From contig CAIWSO010000506.1 of NCBI GenBank assembly GCA_903915315.1, forward strand, positions 1 to 7,965: a stretch of 7,965 nucleotides of DNA. The letters run 5' to 3'. The notes beneath the pieces are model-generated. The model was not told the origin of the DNA. It ran no database searches and saw only the letters and a list, made by a program, of their open reading frames with translations. A program made the position numbers and the translations under genes. Positions 5,806 to 7,965 of the stretch are shown here, piece after piece; position 1 is the first letter of the stretch, and each line of letters starts with the position of its first letter. The stretch is from an uncultured Spartobacteria bacterium (GTDB taxonomy: Bacteria; Verrucomicrobiota; Verrucomicrobiia; Chthoniobacterales; Terrimicrobiaceae).

Positions 5806-7190
5806 TTTTTGTTACGGGATTTCATCCAGCTGCGGAATTGTCCGCCGCGCCATCCAGGGAGCGTTCGGGTTTTCAGCCATGGCGACAAGTAGGGGAGGGG
5901 GAGTTTTTCCAATGGAACGAGGCTCGAGAGGCCTCCGGTTTTCATGGCGATCTTCCAGATGCTCGGACTGCTTGCGAGAATTCCAAAGCCGGCCATCGGA
6001 GGCGTGCCGGGGGAGGGGAGATGCTCCTCGTGCGCCTTGTTGCGGAGTCGTAGTAGAAGGTCGGGAATCGGGATGTCGACAGGACAAACTTCATTGCAGG
6101 CCCCGCAGAGACTGGAAGCCTTGGGTAAATCCGCGAGTTGCTTGAAGTTTTTTCCCGCGAGAAGAGGGGAAAGGACTGCGCCGATCGGGCCTGGATAAAC
6201 GCTGCGATAGGCGTGGCCGGTCGCTTGGCGATAGATCGGGCAAACGTTTAGGCAAGCTCCACAGCGGATGCAGCGAAGGATTTCTCGGCAGTTCGAAGCC
6301 AAGATTTCCGAGCGTTGGTTATCCACAAAAATGACATGCATTTCCTCGGGTCCGGATGGTCTGTCTTTGCGTGCAGGTCCATTGATGAACTCGGTGTAAA
6401 CAGTGAGTTGTTGGCCTGTGGCGGAACGGCCTAGCAGGTTTAAAAGCACGGTGAGTTCGGAGTCGGAGGGGATCACCTTCTCGATGCCCACAAGCGCAAT
6501 GTGTATGCGCGGGGCGGCAAGACAGAAGCGCGAGTTGCCTTCGTTGGTGACCAGCACCAGGCGGCCGGTATCTGCAACGACAAAATTCGCCCCGGTGATG
6601 CCGGCATCAGCTCCCAGATACTTGCCTCGCATGAAGTCGCGCGCGCGGCGGGTGATCGTTTGGGGATCGTCATTGTAGTCGCCGAGGCCTTCCCTCTCGA
6701 AACTGCGGGCGATGTCGCGGCGGTTCTTATGAATGATCGGTTTGACGATGTGGCTGGGATGGTCGCCGTCGATCTGGATGATGTATTCGCCGAGATCGGT
6801 TTCAACGGATTCGATGCCCTGCGTGGCAAGGTGGTCGTTGAGATGGATCTCCTCCGAGATCATGCTCTTGGATTTGACGATCTTTTTCGCTCCAGCTTTT
6901 TTTAAGATGTCCGAGACGGCGCGGCACGCGTCATCGGCAGTCACGGCATAGTGAACATGGGCGCCGTTGCGAGTCAGGCTGGCTTCGGCCTGTTCGAGAT
7001 AGGTGTCCAGATTCTCAATGGAATGCTGGCGGATCGCGCCGGCAAGACGTCGTAGCGAATCGGCATCAGTGAAATCCTTGGCAAGGGATCCGTAGCGTTT
7101 TTCTGTTCCCGCCGCGCTGTTGTCATGAACGGCTTGTTGAACCGGGCGGTCCAGTCGGCGGGCGTAGCTGTCAACTTTTTGTTCAGGCAT
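5802..7190 (-). CDS. lutB: Lactate utilization iron-sulfur protein B
   Basis: This 462-residue cytoplasmic protein is the electron-transfer subunit of LutABC (LldF/YkgF family). An N-terminal LUD domain spans about 70-300, with KSKSMISEEIHLN (106-118), ADAGITGANFVVADTGR (194-210) and VTNEGNSR (214-221). A ferredoxin-like module follows: CIRCGACLNVCP (307-318) gives four cysteines and LCGACNEVCPVDIP (361-374) three more, the pattern seen in LutB for two [4Fe-4S] clusters. PGPIGAVLSPLL (333-344) between them is typical. The C-terminal 80 residues are the usual DUF3390-type tail, here proline-rich (PSPGTPPMAG) and ending in a basic segment. The ATG at 7190 lies inside lutA: the two genes share the 8 bases ATGCCTGA, so translation is probably coupled. 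No Shine-Dalgarno is evident. Length is close to the 470-480 of known LutB. No sign of damage. Confidence 0.95.
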   Translation of the reverse strand: MPEQKVDSYARRLDRPVQQAVHDNSAAGTEKRYGSLAKDFTDADSLRRLAGAIRQHSIENLDTYLEQAEASLTRNGAHVHYAVTADDACRAVSDILKKAGAKKIVKSKSMISEEIHLNDHLATQGIESVETDLGEYIIQIDGDHPSHIVKPIIHKNRRDIARSFEREGLGDYNDDPQTITRRARDFMRGKYLGADAGITGANFVVADTGRLVLVTNEGNSRFCLAAPRIHIALVGIEKVIPSDSELTVLLNLLGRSATGQQLTVYTEFINGPARKDRPSGPEEMHVIFVDNQRSEILASNCREILRCIRCGACLNVCPIYRQATGHAYRSVYPGPIGAVLSPLLAGKNFKQLADLPKASSLCGACNEVCPVDIPIPDLLLRLRNKAHEEHLPSPGTPPMAGFGILASSPSIWKIAMKTGGLSSLVPLEKLPLPYLSPWLKTRTLPGWRGGQFRSWMKSRNKK

Positions 7191-7941
7191 GGTTTTGTAG
7201 GGCGGCTTGAAGGATTTGAACGAAGTGAAGGGTCTTTATGGGTTTGCCCCCGCGCTCGGCGAGACCACCTAGATGCATCATGCAACTCATGTCGCCGGAG
7301 ACCACGAAATCGGGATTCACAGCGGTGATGTGCTCCAGTTTGAGGCAACCCATCGAGGAGGAAACATGAGGGAAGCTCACGGAAAAAGTGCCGCCAAATC
7401 CGCAGCATTGCTCGGCTTCACCGAAGGGGATGACCTCAATGCCTTCGATGGATTCCAGAAGTTGCATGGCTGCCGCTCCGCTCGGTGTGCCACGCGTGTG
7501 GCAGGCTCGGTGAAAAGCGATGCGAGCTTGGAATCGGCCGGGCCATTTTTGGATTCCCAGACCATTCACGAGATAGTCGGCGATCTCCCATGTGCGACCG
7601 GCCAGATCGTTGATCGTGCCGAGGTCGGATTCCTTCTCGAATTCGAGTGGGGCGCCATGGAAAAGCATCGCCGCACAGGAGCCAGATGGAACAATGACGG
7701 GTTTATCACCTTTAAATACATTGGCGGTGTGGCGCATCACTTGGCGGGAGGCTGTCCAGTCACCGCAGTTGAAGGCCGGTTGGCCGCAGCAGGTCTGGTT
7801 TTCTGGAAATTCAATTTCGCAGCCAGCGTGCTCGAGGACTTCGACGGTAGCCTTCGCTACATTGTCAAAAAAAGCGTCGCAGAGACAGGTGGCCATGAGC
7901 TGGATCTTGCGGCCATTCGGTTTGGAGATGGTTGGAGTCAT
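7183..7941 (-). CDS. lutA: Lactate utilization protein A (cysteine-rich CCG domains)
   Basis: This 252-residue protein is the LutA (LldE/YkgE) subunit of the lactate oxidation complex. It has two CCG repeats, the fold also found in heterodisulfide reductase HdrB and GlpC, which bind iron-sulfur clusters. Repeat one: Cys19 in ATCLCD, Cys51-Cys52 in QTCCGQPAFNCG, Cys89 in PSGSCAAM. Repeat two: Cys147 in HRACHTRG, Cys179-Cys180 in QCCGFGGTFSVSF, Cys220 in SGDMSCMMHLGG. The spacings (31 residues to each CC pair, then 36 and 39) are regular. The ATG at 7941 is chosen because an in-frame TAA lies just two codons upstream and the start leads directly into GRKIQLMATCL, the normal N-terminus. A weak AGAGA lies about 10 bases before it. 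It is the first gene of lutABC; its promoter is at or beyond the right edge, so regulation and any linked permease cannot be judged. Confidence 0.94.
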   Translation of the reverse strand: MTPTISKPNGRKIQLMATCLCDAFFDNVAKATVEVLEHAGCEIEFPENQTCCGQPAFNCGDWTASRQVMRHTANVFKGDKPVIVPSGSCAAMLFHGAPLEFEKESDLGTINDLAGRTWEIADYLVNGLGIQKWPGRFQARIAFHRACHTRGTPSGAAAMQLLESIEGIEVIPFGEAEQCCGFGGTFSVSFPHVSSSMGCLKLEHITAVNPDFVVSGDMSCMMHLGGLAERGGKPIKTLHFVQILQAALQNHA

Positions 7942-7965
7942 GTCTTAAGAATCTCTATTTGTTAC

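Noticed and set aside
5603..6145. A + strand frame of 180 codons across the lutB/lutC junction
   Set aside because: Arg/Ser/Gly-rich shadow of GC-rich codons opposite lutB and lutC, with no recognisable motif.

Overview
This window is a compact bacterial chromosomal segment with eight protein-coding genes and almost no non-coding DNA. There is no RNA gene, mobile element, CRISPR array or long repeat. The gene content suggests a Gram-negative-type heterotroph, and I lean towards the Verrucomicrobiota or a related PVC lineage. The reasons are a short eukaryote-type (GSII) glutamine synthetase of 339 residues, a CHAD protein next to a galactolipid-synthase-like glycosyltransferase, a complete lutABC operon, and a near absence of Shine-Dalgarno sequences before the start codons. 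This placement is an inference from gene families, not from a marker gene.

Left region (1-3428, + strand): the C-terminal part of a CHAD-domain protein (start lies outside the window), then a GT28/MGDG-synthase-like glycosyltransferase, and 9 bases later a family 1 glycoside hydrolase with both catalytic glutamates. The last two look like one transcription unit and may act on the same glycolipid or glucoside.

Middle region (3429-4704): a short intergenic stretch carries a strong sigma-54 (-24/-12) promoter match, with a weak NtrC-like dyad further upstream. It precedes a GSII glutamine synthetase (+). That gene ends in a near-perfect bidirectional intrinsic terminator shared with the convergent ndk gene. 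This arrangement points to nitrogen-controlled ammonium assimilation through RpoN.

Right region (4705-7941, - strand): lutA, lutB and lutC overlap at their ends (8 and 4 bases) and encode the iron-sulfur lactate oxidation complex. Nucleoside diphosphate kinase (ndk) follows 54 bases downstream on the same strand. No lactate permease or lut regulator is visible; lutA starts 24 bases from the right edge, so its promoter is mostly outside.

The features most worth following up are the sigma-54 control of a GSII enzyme and the glycolipid-synthase/GH1 gene pair. I see no clearly novel defence, mobile or toxin system.
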